From an uncultured Flavobacteriales bacterium (lineage in GTDB: Bacteria; Bacteroidota; Bacteroidia; Flavobacteriales; UBA1820): a stretch of DNA of 64,000 nucleotides. This document shows positions 40,518 through 50,720 of this stretch, piece by piece. Positions within the stretch are counted from its first letter, which is position 1. The number at the start of each line of letters is the position of its first letter. Where the stretch lies: positions 29,713 to 93,712 of the forward strand of contig CALJDR010000052.1 of NCBI GenBank assembly GCA_938023515.1, in the 5' to 3' direction. The position numbers and the translations under genes were made by a program. Under the pieces are notes generated by a model. That model saw only the letters and a list, made by a program, of their open reading frames with translations, was not told where the DNA came from and searched no databases.

Positions 40518-42560
40518 TCATCGTTCGGCAAAGTCAAAATGGGTGGTTCCTATTTCATATCTCGGATCATTTACGGAAGCCACAGCCGATCCTCCATTAA
40601 TGTACCGATCCTCCCGATAACGGATATTGGTGGAGAAATAACTTTGGCCATATTCCGTTATCTCGCCATTGATAGGTTCCGAATCCCCGTCCGAAAAGGT
40701 CACATATCCGGATATGCCTACATTGACGCTTCCGGATACATCCGGGGAGAGGATTATATTGATTCGGTAATAAGCAGGGTTTCCATTTTCATCAAATTCC
40801 ATCCCTAATCCACCCACTACGTTAATAGTCGTCTTATCCACTTCGAACGTAGCTATAGCCACAATATTTTTCTGGATATTAGACCTGGTGATAGACGGGC
40901 TGGTGTAATATCCTGTTTCCCCCTGGTAATTCCACCGGACAAAACGATACCCGGATTTGGGCGTTGCCGTGAACCAGACACTGCCTCCGGCCTCTACCCT
41001 TGTGGGCGATGCTACCGCAGTACCCATTGCGGATTGACCCGCTGCTACCTGTGCCGTTGCTGTATAATATACGATGGCTTCAAAATATGCAGTCCCTGTG
41101 ATATCGTTCGTTATGTTCGTTTTGGATACCGTCGGCACGGTCGAAGTAGTGCCGTCCGAGAATGTCCATTTAACGAACTTATATCCGCTATTAGGGGTAG
41201 CTGTGAATGTAGACGACCCATTCAGGGATACCGTCGTCGGATTGGCTTTTGCCGTTCCCATGGCTGCCTGCCCGGAAGCTACTACGGCGTTCATATAATA
41301 AGTACGTACTTCGAACCACGCGCCATCCGAATAATCGGCCCGAACGTTCGACACTGTATATTGAAGATCAGCCGGGGTATGCTTGTCCCATTTCTGCAGC
41401 CTATATCCTGCTTTAGGCGTAGCCGTAATAACACTGCTCCCATTACGATGTACATATTCCGGATTAGCACTGGCTGTACCGTAATTGTTATTATGAGAGA
41501 TCACGTCTATCCTGTATTCTGTATTGTCCGTTTCGACTAAGATATCGGCTACTACCCACTGACTTGGCGGCTGTATTTGCATGTTCTGCGGGCCAAAAAC
41601 CCGGGCAGCGTTCTGTGTTCCTCCTACCGTACGGATGTACTCCTGCCCATTCACCGTCAGCTCGAACACATACCCTTTCAGCACACGGTTCTGTCCGTAA
41701 ACATCGTCGTAAGAGATATCCATTGTGATCGTAGCAAACTGGCTGGCATCCCGGAATTGAAGGGTTTTTGCCTCGATACATACCTGGCCGCTGTTATTGA
41801 CATAAAAGATCATTGAAATGTCGATCACCTTGGTAGCATCGGTAAAAACGGCCATGTCGCTAAAGTCGGCATACATTTTTTTACTGTAGGAAATGCCCTT
41901 CTGGCCGGACGACCACCGGGTAAAACGCCATGCATTGCGGTTTGTTTCGGTAGCGCTGAACACAACCAACGAACCGTATAACGGCGTGGAATCACTTACA
42001 CTGGCCGTACCTGCCCCTGTAGGGGTCACCGATGCATACGCATTGAGGTGCCAGCCATCTGTAACTACATTGACCGTCCCGAGCCTATAAGCATAGATGC
42101 CGAAAGAATCCGGCTCCATCTCCACCGATACATTGGTCACCTCACTACATTTCCAATCGTGTGGAACGGCATATGTAAATGTCTGGGCGGTCGCATCGCA
42201 CCGGAACCCGGCAAAGGTCTCGATAAGCGGCTCTGCCGTTATTTCCGAATCCACCAGCTTCATTGTCATCCTGAAGGTAAGGGCAGCTGTAAGGACCGAT
42301 TTATTCAGATAATAGATCCCGTCCGTCCGGAAAGGCTGGCTGGGAAGGCTTTTCACGATCATTCTGATACTTGTACCGTTATCTATATATACCTTCACAT
42401 CCAGATTGACCCGCTCGTAATAGCGGTACCACTGCCCGTCCCGGTACACGGCCGTACCGCCCTTGGCGGTACGCCATCCGGTGCCGTCGTAGCCTTTCTG
42501 GCTCAGCAAGCTATTCCATTTGCCCCCGGCAAAAACCTGTATATCTTTCGTATCAGCCAT
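40518..42560 (-). CDS. Tail-associated protein with InlB-type B-repeats (putative receptor-binding)
   Basis: 680 residues. The N-terminal ~60 residues (DIQVFAGGKWNSLLSQKGYDGTGW) look like a particle-attachment segment. Four InlB/listeria-like B-repeats of about 75 residues follow a divergent pattern near 165-245, 345-425, 425-500 and 500-580; the core reads GTAxAxPTxVxxGGSxxFTATPxSGYxFVxW. The last ~90 residues are a separate beta-rich cap. Such beta-grasp repeats mediate adhesion. Following the tail-fibre gene, it is the best candidate for target recognition. It ends with the tail operon, before the lysis genes. Confidence 0.75.
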   Translation of the reverse strand: MADTKDIQVFAGGKWNSLLSQKGYDGTGWRTAKGGTAVYRDGQWYRYYERVNLDVKVYIDNGTSIRMIVKSLPSQPFRTDGIYYLNKSVLTAALTFRMTMKLVDSEITAEPLIETFAGFRCDATAQTFTYAVPHDWKCSEVTNVSVEMEPDSFGIYAYRLGTVNVVTDGWHLNAYASVTPTGAGTASVSDSTPLYGSLVVFSATETNRNAWRFTRWSSGQKGISYSKKMYADFSDMAVFTDATKVIDISMIFYVNNSGQVCIEAKTLQFRDASQFATITMDISYDDVYGQNRVLKGYVFELTVNGQEYIRTVGGTQNAARVFGPQNMQIQPPSQWVVADILVETDNTEYRIDVISHNNNYGTASANPEYVHRNGSSVITATPKAGYRLQKWDKHTPADLQYTVSNVRADYSDGAWFEVRTYYMNAVVASGQAAMGTAKANPTTVSLNGSSTFTATPNSGYKFVKWTFSDGTTSTVPTVSKTNITNDITGTAYFEAIVYYTATAQVAAGQSAMGTAVASPTRVEAGGSVWFTATPKSGYRFVRWNYQGETGYYTSPSITRSNIQKNIVAIATFEVDKTTINVVGGLGMEFDENGNPAYYRINIILSPDVSGSVNVGISGYVTFSDGDSEPINGEITEYGQSYFSTNIRYREDRYINGGSAVASVNDPRYEIGTTHFDFAER

Positions 42561-42597
42561 TTTTTATACTGTCTTTATCATTTTTTGGTTTATACCC

Positions 42598-45500
42598 TCA
42601 ATCCGTAGGTATGATCCATATATCCCCGTTCCTGGGGCTGGCCGGAGGAGCACCGGAATAGGTGACCCTGGGGAGTTCTTCCGCGTATGCAAGCGCTTTG
42701 GGGGTACCATAAGACGTTGTACCGAAAGTAACCTGCGAATGGTATATTCTAAATTCATTTTTAGGGAATATAAGACTGTTCACCGACCCGCCTGAAGTAT
42801 CCGAATAACCATTGATACCCAATACATCTGCATATCCGCTGCTTCCGGTCCCGGTAACGCTCCTGCTCACAAAATAGCAGGATACGGTTTGTGTCGGGAA
42901 ATTAGACGGATTCGTCGTCCGGGCATCAAACGATACCAGGCGGCTGGCCTTATCGGCCGTACCCCGGAAAGCAGCAGCCGTCACTTCCCCGGCGAACTTC
43001 GCATAACCCCGTTGGCTCAGCGACGCAGCAAAAGTTTTATTCGATGGGTTATAAAAAAGCCACCCCCGGTTCTTCAATCTGGAATCGTCGTTTGCAACAT
43101 ACCCCGCCATTGTAAACAACATGGCTGCATCGGAAGTCACGTCCCCATAACCACCACTTAATCCATAATCACTGGGATTACCACACGACATTCCATATCC
43201 GGGCACTTTATCACTAGGATTAATGTCATAACCGTAAAAGCATAACCCAGTATTGGGGCCGGCGCCTACTTTCGTATACTTCGTGGAATTTAAAATAGTT
43301 GCGTTTAATACACCGGAAGCGTTATAAGACGCCAGCTTCCCTGCTTCTATTGTTCCGACGGCTGCAGCATGGATACCGTCCACTGTGTCGGCGTTGCGGG
43401 CCTTTTCCACTTCTATATTGATAGATGCATCACCGGCATATGCCGTAGTTACCCCTATTTGGGCCAGACTACCGGTTTTGGCGACGAACGCCCACGTACG
43501 GTCACGAGTATCGTTGCTGATAGAACCGAGAACCACACGAGGCAGTGCGATATAGTCGTACTGTCCCCAGGCAAAATCATCCCCGCCGATAAGTATATAT
43601 CGGTGGCCGGTAGCATTATCTTTGGCAAAAACTATCTGCGGCATCGAGCTTATGCTGCCTCGTACACCAAAGCGTGGGGCATGCCAGTTGTTAGCACCGG
43701 CCGTTCCAACATAAGTATAGCCGCTAAAGTCTACCACAATACTACCCCAACCATATTTGTACAGGTATATCTCGCCCATTACGGTGATGGAATCCAGGCC
43801 GAAGTCAAGGGCGATCCACCCTTTATGCTCCCAGGGGATACGCAGTGAAGCCACATCCGTCAAGATGGTACTGTTCTCTTTCTTCTGTTTGAGCGTACCG
43901 GTCATTATATCGCCGGCTTTATTGTAGTAAGTCTGGACGAGGTCCTGCGGGGCCGGATAATAATCCGTAGCCTTGGTCCCGAGTTCCAGCTGAAAGCGCA
44001 TATCTTCAAAATGTCCGGCTACATAACCATAGATACCCACCCCGACAGATGCCTTGCAATAAGCGGCATTCTGAGGGACAACAAAGGTTTTCTGGGTAGC
44101 ATTGGCATCACTGCTCACAAAAGAGATAAACGCCTTATCCGATGTATAGAAAGCGAAGCGGAAAGATAACTTGAGGCGTTCCGAACCCGAAACAACGTCG
44201 TCCGGATTGACAGAAGCGGTCGCATTTTTCCCGGCCAGAAACGCGATGTCCTGAAAATCTTTGGTGACCTGATTGTAATTGTTCGCGGTATCGATAGTTC
44301 CATCCGATTTCACGAGGCCGCCTGTCCAGTTTTCCTTCATCCCCGTAATGTAATTACGGGCTCCTACCTGGGCATTCGTTGTTTCGCTCTTGGTCGCATA
44401 AGTGGCTACGATGTTATTGCCGTTGCCGTCCATCATGGCCGTATCCGCCGCTCCGCCGTTGGCCGGGAGACTTGTCGGCCTGCCGGTAAGGTCGGAATAC
44501 GCCCCGGAAAAAGCTACGTTTTTCAGATCCGTCTGATAGCGGTATATTTTTCCGAGCATCGTTGACATCGTTTCCCCGGAAATAATATTCTGCCGCGTAC
44601 CAGGTATGGTGAAAGATGCCTTAGCAGTAGAAATATCGGTCCCTATCGGCGCCTCGATATCAAGGCCTTTTCCGCCTATCGTAATGGAACTATCCTTTAT
44701 ATCAATGAAATTAAGCCCGTTAGGGGAGGATAGTTTTATATTGGACCTGGCATTCAACCCCTCGTTCTGCGAAAAATACAGATAATTGTATACCGACCAG
44801 AACGAGTAAATACCGTTCGTACCTATCTTGGTAGTAGGAAGGGACCCAACGAGGGACAGGTTGTACGATCCATCCTGCCCAAGGATATCAACACCGTCGA
44901 AGATAAGATATACAGGATATATATCAGAAGGCGTACCTTCCGGACGATCCACCCATTTCACTACATGATAAATATCTTTGACAAAACGGATGTCATAAAC
45001 GCCCGGTGCCACCAGATACACATCATAATTGGTCGTGATAGAATGTTCTTTTTCCCAACCGAGCTTAGGCGCAAAAGATGCCACTACAGTCGCGACCCTT
45101 CTACCTTCTTCCTGTGTGATCTTTCTGACCTCGCATCTAAAAGTATTCGGATGGTCCTCAGAGGGAAGGATCTGATGAGTCCCGTGCGTTTCATAGGATA
45201 TTGCTTGCGAGTAACCTTTTATAGCAAATTTAAGTATGCCGGCATACTTTACCTCAAAATCCCCGGTTACCATCTTAAAGTCCTCGTGGAGTATATTATA
45301 ACTCATGGGGTTCGTGTAATTATCCTCAAAACTTGCACCGGCATTTTCGATATCTTGCGCCCCCTCTACGGTAGTTAGCGAAGACAGGGGTTCTATTTCA
45401 CTGTTCTGGAATATTATTTTTTCCTGGTTACCCACAAGATAATCACCGTTAATCCCGAACGCGGCAATAGTTCCCTTGACCGCCTTGATATCAGTAGCTT

Positions 45501-47811
45501 GTATTTTATCTGCATCTATCAGATTGGCATTAATCTTACCACCCTGGATGATCGTCTGCCCATCTTCGGTCTGACTGTCAGACGAGAACACGATCTTGCC
45601 CGCTATCTCGCCTTTATCGAGGTCGAAATACGTCTTGCCGTTCGTGCTCTCTATCTTGGATACCGTGATACGGCCCGGAGATATCTCGGTAAAACCGTAC
45701 ATCGGCATAAATGCCCGCGTACCGTCTTCCGCCTCGCTGTTGAGGATACCGGCCAGCAAATGATAGTACGCCGGATCATCCTCCATCCCGATAGCATTGG
45801 GGCTGGGCAGGAATACGCCATTTTCCCCGTTCTTCTCCACTTTCAGGTATACGTAGTAGGCCTGTTGCGGAATATCGAGTACAGGAGTGTTAGTGGCATT
45901 GGCTATATTCCAAAATTTATATCCTTTTGCCTGGTGCGCAGGAGAAATTGTATTGATATTCAGCGTCATATGCTGAATGATCCCGGCGTCGGACACCAGT
46001 CTTTTGGTAGCCGCATCGAAATGGATGTCATGCACCACAACCTCGGGGGTTGTAGTGTTCGATACAAAACGATATTGGAGACTCTCATGGCCCAGAAGCA
46101 GGTGCATAGTCTGTACCGTGATCGGGGTAACGGAAGCCGAAAAGCCCAGCATCGCATCCTCGAGCATGGAGATCGTCTCCTTTACGTCGCTGATACGCCG
46201 TTTGGTAAAACGGACCGAATCCTTGTACTGTTCTTCGGCCAACTGTTCATTGCTGTCTATTTTATTGAGTTCCGACGATACCCCTCCGCCTGAAACGACA
46301 TTCGACAGTTCGATCACGGGACTATAAGGATTGTTCACATAATCCTTAATACCCGTAATACGAATAAGGATGCCTGGTTTTTCTTTACCGCCTTCCTGCT
46401 GGGCAGGAGCGAACTGAGGATCGGAAAACGCAATATAACCACCAAGAGTTATCTTACCGCCCACTTCCGTCCAATGTTCTTTTATCCAGATAGGATCCAG
46501 CTCCCCGGTAAACGAATAATGGGGAGCTTCGTTCTCATGGAGATGTTTGACAGCCTCCCGGAGCATTTCCCACGAAGCGCCCGTTTTCGTTGCGTTATCA
46601 CAGATATAGGCATCGGGAAGAGAAATATTGAAGACTGCATATTCATCGCCAGGATACCCTTCTTTTTCGGAAGGGCCCTTGGGAATGAACACTCCGCCGG
46701 GCATCGTCACCCCGTCGAAGATCTGGGGGACGATCTCGAACCTTCTTTCCGCATGCTTATAATTGACCTCGAACTCCTTACCGGCAAGCATTCCCGTCTG
46801 GAATATCAACGTCATGGTCTCTCCCGGAATGATATAATCGGTATAATTAAGCGACTCAGGGATAGAACTATCCGCAATGTCGTAAAAGTTCTTTTTCGGA
46901 TCTACCGGTACGACCTCGGATACATGGCCCACCCGGGATGGATATATATTCGACAGATCGAGACTCCCCTCCTGTTTTGGAAGTGCATTTTCGGTGCTGC
47001 CTGCCGGGGCGGTAGTTTTCCGGGTGACCGAATATCCTTCGGCATCGGTAACGTAGACGACACCTTCATATTCTATTTCCTGGCTTTTAGGTAAAAGAAG
47101 TTCTTTAGCCCCGTATTTGGCAGGATCTATATTTTTTTCACCGCCTTGGACGAACAATACCTCCATGGCCCGCTCATTCTCGCTGGTGCGCGACACTCCG
47201 GATTTAAAACCGTTCCCTTTGCCATAAGAAAGGGGAAGCGGATTTTCCTTGTTGTACTCGACCTTCCGCAGATTGATGACTTTGTTCCGGATATCCCATT
47301 CGGTCTCGAACTCCTTGGCAATCATATTGAGTGCTTCAGAAAGGGTATTTTGGCTGTAAGCGATCACTTTTTCGGGCGCATCGATCACACTCCCTACCGA
47401 CCACCCTCCTTCCCGGTCGTTCAGGTTTTTCACGACGATGGCCAGATGTTCCTCCGGTTTGCCGGTAAAACTGAACTTCAGCCGCCCAGTCACTTTATCA
47501 TCCGTCTGGGAAGTAGTATCACGCATCTTGTACTTGGAAAGGCTGGCCGCCGGCCCGTCAAGAACCAGCGTATATTCCAGATCGCGCGTATTATTTTTCT
47601 TGAAATTCTGAGGGCTCATCAATTCATAGCGATCTCCCTGGAACATGACATACGCCCCTACCGGGATATCCACATACTGAGGCAGGGAAAAATAAAGCGT
47701 CAAGCTATCCTCGCCCATAATAGCCCGATGGCGGAAACTGTTGTCGGTAACTTGTAGGTCCAGCGGCTGCCCGTCTATGCGTATTGGTTCATTATTGTAG
47801 AATATTTCCAT
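42598..47811 (-). CDS. Large tail-tip/tail-fibre protein (Tal-like)
   Basis: 1737 residues, the largest gene in the element. The N-terminal ~500 residues look like a tail-associated hub (MEIFYNNEPIRIDGQPLDLQ, FSLPQYVDIPVGAYVMFQGDRYELMSPQNF), as in Bacteroidetes siphophages. A coiled region near 515-555 (SSELNKIDSNEQLAEEQYKDSVRFTKRRISDVKETISMLED) leads to a long beta-rich fibre, with repeated GYS/TDK-type strands. It ends TYSGAPPASPRNGDIWIIPTD, a common tail-fibre tip motif. No peptidase or hydrolase motif seen. Downstream of Dit, as expected. Confidence 0.82.
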   Translation of the reverse strand: MEIFYNNEPIRIDGQPLDLQVTDNSFRHRAIMGEDSLTLYFSLPQYVDIPVGAYVMFQGDRYELMSPQNFKKNNTRDLEYTLVLDGPAASLSKYKMRDTTSQTDDKVTGRLKFSFTGKPEEHLAIVVKNLNDREGGWSVGSVIDAPEKVIAYSQNTLSEALNMIAKEFETEWDIRNKVINLRKVEYNKENPLPLSYGKGNGFKSGVSRTSENERAMEVLFVQGGEKNIDPAKYGAKELLLPKSQEIEYEGVVYVTDAEGYSVTRKTTAPAGSTENALPKQEGSLDLSNIYPSRVGHVSEVVPVDPKKNFYDIADSSIPESLNYTDYIIPGETMTLIFQTGMLAGKEFEVNYKHAERRFEIVPQIFDGVTMPGGVFIPKGPSEKEGYPGDEYAVFNISLPDAYICDNATKTGASWEMLREAVKHLHENEAPHYSFTGELDPIWIKEHWTEVGGKITLGGYIAFSDPQFAPAQQEGGKEKPGILIRITGIKDYVNNPYSPVIELSNVVSGGGVSSELNKIDSNEQLAEEQYKDSVRFTKRRISDVKETISMLEDAMLGFSASVTPITVQTMHLLLGHESLQYRFVSNTTTPEVVVHDIHFDAATKRLVSDAGIIQHMTLNINTISPAHQAKGYKFWNIANATNTPVLDIPQQAYYVYLKVEKNGENGVFLPSPNAIGMEDDPAYYHLLAGILNSEAEDGTRAFMPMYGFTEISPGRITVSKIESTNGKTYFDLDKGEIAGKIVFSSDSQTEDGQTIIQGGKINANLIDADKIQATDIKAVKGTIAAFGINGDYLVGNQEKIIFQNSEIEPLSSLTTVEGAQDIENAGASFEDNYTNPMSYNILHEDFKMVTGDFEVKYAGILKFAIKGYSQAISYETHGTHQILPSEDHPNTFRCEVRKITQEEGRRVATVVASFAPKLGWEKEHSITTNYDVYLVAPGVYDIRFVKDIYHVVKWVDRPEGTPSDIYPVYLIFDGVDILGQDGSYNLSLVGSLPTTKIGTNGIYSFWSVYNYLYFSQNEGLNARSNIKLSSPNGLNFIDIKDSSITIGGKGLDIEAPIGTDISTAKASFTIPGTRQNIISGETMSTMLGKIYRYQTDLKNVAFSGAYSDLTGRPTSLPANGGAADTAMMDGNGNNIVATYATKSETTNAQVGARNYITGMKENWTGGLVKSDGTIDTANNYNQVTKDFQDIAFLAGKNATASVNPDDVVSGSERLKLSFRFAFYTSDKAFISFVSSDANATQKTFVVPQNAAYCKASVGVGIYGYVAGHFEDMRFQLELGTKATDYYPAPQDLVQTYYNKAGDIMTGTLKQKKENSTILTDVASLRIPWEHKGWIALDFGLDSITVMGEIYLYKYGWGSIVVDFSGYTYVGTAGANNWHAPRFGVRGSISSMPQIVFAKDNATGHRYILIGGDDFAWGQYDYIALPRVVLGSISNDTRDRTWAFVAKTGSLAQIGVTTAYAGDASINIEVEKARNADTVDGIHAAAVGTIEAGKLASYNASGVLNATILNSTKYTKVGAGPNTGLCFYGYDINPSDKVPGYGMSCGNPSDYGLSGGYGDVTSDAAMLFTMAGYVANDDSRLKNRGWLFYNPSNKTFAASLSQRGYAKFAGEVTAAAFRGTADKASRLVSFDARTTNPSNFPTQTVSCYFVSRSVTGTGSSGYADVLGINGYSDTSGGSVNSLIFPKNEFRIYHSQVTFGTTSYGTPKALAYAEELPRVTYSGAPPASPRNGDIWIIPTD

Positions 47812-47841
47812 TGTCCTGAATTTTATTTGTCGGTTATTTGG

Positions 47842-48720
47842 TTACTGCTCTTCCGCCGGACGGAAATCGGTAAAAACAAGAGTGGCGGTAAATTCCAGCC
47901 AGATCTTATCATCCGGGAAAAACCGGGATACCGTCCCATTTTTGTAATAGCATGAATAAGACTTACCTGTCGCTGCCACGCTCAATTTCCGATAAGAAGG
48001 GCGCTTAAGGTCATACAGGAATGCATTGTAATTGCGCCATAAAGCAGCTATGCTCTCTGCCTGCATAAAACAGCGGAGGGTTACGTCTTTTGCCTGGTAT
48101 TTCACTGGCGCAGCTCCATCGTAAATCGTTCCCGGACGGTTGTTTATATCAACCGTAAGCCGGCTTTTGACTGCCGGCATGCTGCGGACAGAAGCTTCGC
48201 TCCCTTGTAGCACCTGGATGCCGTAACGAGCCAGGTCGCGATCATCGATCGCATAACCGGTATTGACAGCCAGTGAAGACTGAGGTTCCTGGTACTGATA
48301 ATCTTTCAACGGGAAATCATCTGAAAAGACCAAAGTAAATACGTCTCCATCCTGCGGTATCAATGCATCGCCGGATTGGGAAACCAGCCGCAGAGTGAAT
48401 GTCCGGCCGAGTTCTGTAAAATTAAATTCATGATAGCCCTTATCCGAAAGTGATTGCAGGAATGCGCCTACCCGCTTCTTGCTCCGGGCGATAAATTGGA
48501 GGGATACATCCTTTCTGTCCAATACAGGAGGATTGAATTCTATTCCTTCCAGCACAGGGATCGATAAGTCGACCTCTATTCCGTCCTCTTCAGCCCAATC
48601 GTTGCTGTTCACCTTTTTCAAAGGCGGATACGACACCACCGAAGCATAGCTGCTCCCCTGGAGAGCTACTCCGTATTGTGCGTACACATCTGTTCCGTCT
48701 ATGTATAAAATCCCAGTCAT
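47842..48720 (-). CDS. Distal tail (Dit)-like protein
   Basis: 292 residues. The position between tape-measure and tip genes and the all-beta pattern fit Dit, the ring at the tail end. MTGILYIDGTDVYAQYGVALQGSSYASVVSYPPLKKVNSNDWAEEDGIEVDLS is the style of Bacteroidetes phage Dit proteins, with DRKDVSLQFIARSKKRVGAFLQSL in the middle. Its start overlaps the preceding stop by 4 bp (ATGA). Confidence 0.72.
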   Translation of the reverse strand: MTGILYIDGTDVYAQYGVALQGSSYASVVSYPPLKKVNSNDWAEEDGIEVDLSIPVLEGIEFNPPVLDRKDVSLQFIARSKKRVGAFLQSLSDKGYHEFNFTELGRTFTLRLVSQSGDALIPQDGDVFTLVFSDDFPLKDYQYQEPQSSLAVNTGYAIDDRDLARYGIQVLQGSEASVRSMPAVKSRLTVDINNRPGTIYDGAAPVKYQAKDVTLRCFMQAESIAALWRNYNAFLYDLKRPSYRKLSVAATGKSYSCYYKNGTVSRFFPDDKIWLEFTATLVFTDFRPAEEQ

Positions 48721-49139
48721 AGTATTATCGCATGTTCTTTTATTTCTTGTTCTATTGTGCCACCGATATTGGTGAGAAAAACCACCGCATAGGACGAAGC
48801 CTTGATAACAGCCTTGGCTCCGTACATCACGATGACCTCATGCCGCATTTCCGCTTCGTCGTCGAATACCAGCTCGGCCGTCGTATCGCCAACCAGAACC
48901 GTTTTCGCCGGGTTATGCAGCCGAATATCGGTATCTATATACACCCCATACCGGCTCACGTCGATATCTTTAAAGGAACGGATAGTCTCCAGGTCCGGAT
49001 AACCGGTATTCTGGCAGAACTCCATCCCTTGGGGCGACAGGAAAAGTTTTATCAGCTGCTCGGCATTCTCTTCCCCGGAGAACAGGTCGCACGCCCCATA
49101 GCGATGTGCGACGCCGTATATGTCTTTTAGTGGTTTCAT
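48717..49139 (-). CDS. Tail-module protein of unknown function
   Basis: 140 residues, no signal or membrane helix. Not recognised beyond being usual at this place in Bacteroidetes siphophages, between tape measure and Dit. Contains GACDLFSGEENAEQLIKLFLSPQGMEFC near the N-terminus and a beta-rich rest. Start and stop overlap its neighbours by 1 and 4 bp, so it is co-translated with them. Confidence 0.65.
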   Translation of the reverse strand: MKPLKDIYGVAHRYGACDLFSGEENAEQLIKLFLSPQGMEFCQNTGYPDLETIRSFKDIDVSRYGVYIDTDIRLHNPAKTVLVGDTTAELVFDDEAEMRHEVIVMYGAKAVIKASSYAVVFLTNIGGTIEQEIKEHAIIL

Positions 49140-50719
49140 TAGATCAATCGGACACCTTTCATGTTGATATAATCGATCCCGTTGCGTAACGCAACTATAT
49201 TGCTTTCGATAGCGGCCAGACGGGAGGTATTCTGCTCGATCCCGAACAGTGTCTTGAGCATCTCTCCGCCATTGGCAACGAGAGTCTGTACCGAACCTTT
49301 TATCGAAGCGGTATGCTCCTGGATGGCGGTGAACCGCCCGTTAAGCTCCTCAGCTGTATCCTGTGTCATCGATGTGATCCCTTTGCTGGCTGCCGTGCGG
49401 GTAGCCTCGGCTGGTTCAAAGTATTTATTGAAACTTTCGTCGATTTTCGCTTTTTCCAATATCTCCTGCTGTAAACGGTCGAGCATCGCCTCTTCGCCGG
49501 TACTGAGTACCCCGTCATCCATAGCTTTTGCCAGTGCTTCTGTAAATTCCTTTACTTTACCGGTGATGTTCGTCTTTATGAGCTGGATAGCTGCAGTCTG
49601 GATTGATTTTTTCACCACATCCTTCAGGGCGGCAGCTTTGTCGTTGCCGGCTGTCCAAGCATTGGCATAAGCCGTCGAAAAATCGTTGATCATAGTAGAT
49701 AGGTCCTTTCCGATAGCCGCAGCTATCTGCTGGTCCCTAAGATCCTCTAACTTATATTTAAGATCGGTAATCGCTTTTTCGTAATCCTCGACCTTTTTCT
49801 TATCCGTTTTCTTTTTACTCTCTTCCAGCTCTTTCTGCTGCTCAACGAGTTCCTTCTGCTTGGCGACATTCGCAATTTCTTCGCCGATCTTGTCCGCTTT
49901 TTCCTGGCCATAGAGCTTCTTTTCCTGACGTTCCAGATCCTTATAGGATTTGGTCAGTTCATCGATCTCTTTCTGGATCTTCTTTATCTTCTTTTCGATA
50001 CCCGCATCTTTTCCAAAAATGTTGATAATACCCGTAACGGCTTTTGCAATGCCGCCAATGACTTTAGCCGGGTTCATCGAAGCGATACCTGACACCACGT
50101 CGGCCGTACCGGTAAGCGCATCGTTAACGCCTCCCATAATACGGGTAACATCTTCACCATTACCCCCCAAAGCAGTTATCATACCGCTTACGCTGCTGGC
50201 TGTTTGCCCCTTATCTCCAAATATTTGTGTGCTGAATTCATTAATACCGCTTCCCAATTGTTCGAGATCCTTTTTCCCAAACCCAGAACCTTTGGTAAAC
50301 ATCTTACTAAAGCTATCCCCGATTTTCCCTGTTGCTGTTGCCAAGGGATTTTTTCCAGAAATCGCATTAAATTGAGTGTCAATAACTTCATTTATTTTAG
50401 TAAATTCTTCCTCCGTCATTTTACCAGATTCTTTGGCTTCTTTAGCCATATCCTTCAGTTTCCGGGAGACACTATAACCAGACTGATACGCTATTTTATC
50501 CAATGATCCAAACAGTCGTTCCCATTGGGCAGTATCTATGATTTCGTTATATGCCGATGCCGGTAAGCGGAGCGTTATCTTCATCGTTTCTGTCAATTTC
50601 GACATGAAATCGACGAAATCACTTTCCGCAATCCCCTGCTTCATGTTTTCTGCAAAATTTTTCCCCAGTTCGAAACCTTCATCCCCGGATCCTTTCATTA
50701 GATCATTGATATTGTTCAT
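49139..50719 (-). CDS. Short tape-measure-like protein
   Basis: 526 residues from the ATG at 50719, which follows the GT stop as TAAAATG. Helical throughout. A Gly/Ala-rich hydrophobic stretch (about 195-240, VVSGIASMNPAKVIGGIAKAVTGIINIFG) and a Lys/Glu coiled coil (about 245-330) are tape-measure hallmarks. At about 0.15 nm per residue the tail would be near 80 nm. Family members in Bacteroidetes siphophages are usually longer, and this N-terminus resembles a mid-protein region, so the gene may have lost its 5' half. The first 500 bp are visibly AT-rich against the rest. Confidence 0.75.
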   Translation of the reverse strand: MNNINDLMKGSGDEGFELGKNFAENMKQGIAESDFVDFMSKLTETMKITLRLPASAYNEIIDTAQWERLFGSLDKIAYQSGYSVSRKLKDMAKEAKESGKMTEEEFTKINEVIDTQFNAISGKNPLATATGKIGDSFSKMFTKGSGFGKKDLEQLGSGINEFSTQIFGDKGQTASSVSGMITALGGNGEDVTRIMGGVNDALTGTADVVSGIASMNPAKVIGGIAKAVTGIINIFGKDAGIEKKIKKIQKEIDELTKSYKDLERQEKKLYGQEKADKIGEEIANVAKQKELVEQQKELEESKKKTDKKKVEDYEKAITDLKYKLEDLRDQQIAAAIGKDLSTMINDFSTAYANAWTAGNDKAAALKDVVKKSIQTAAIQLIKTNITGKVKEFTEALAKAMDDGVLSTGEEAMLDRLQQEILEKAKIDESFNKYFEPAEATRTAASKGITSMTQDTAEELNGRFTAIQEHTASIKGSVQTLVANGGEMLKTLFGIEQNTSRLAAIESNIVALRNGIDYINMKGVRLI

Positions 50720-50720
50720 T

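Noticed and set aside
40518..42560. Diversity-generating retroelement target
   Set aside because: No reverse transcriptase or template repeat pair in the element.
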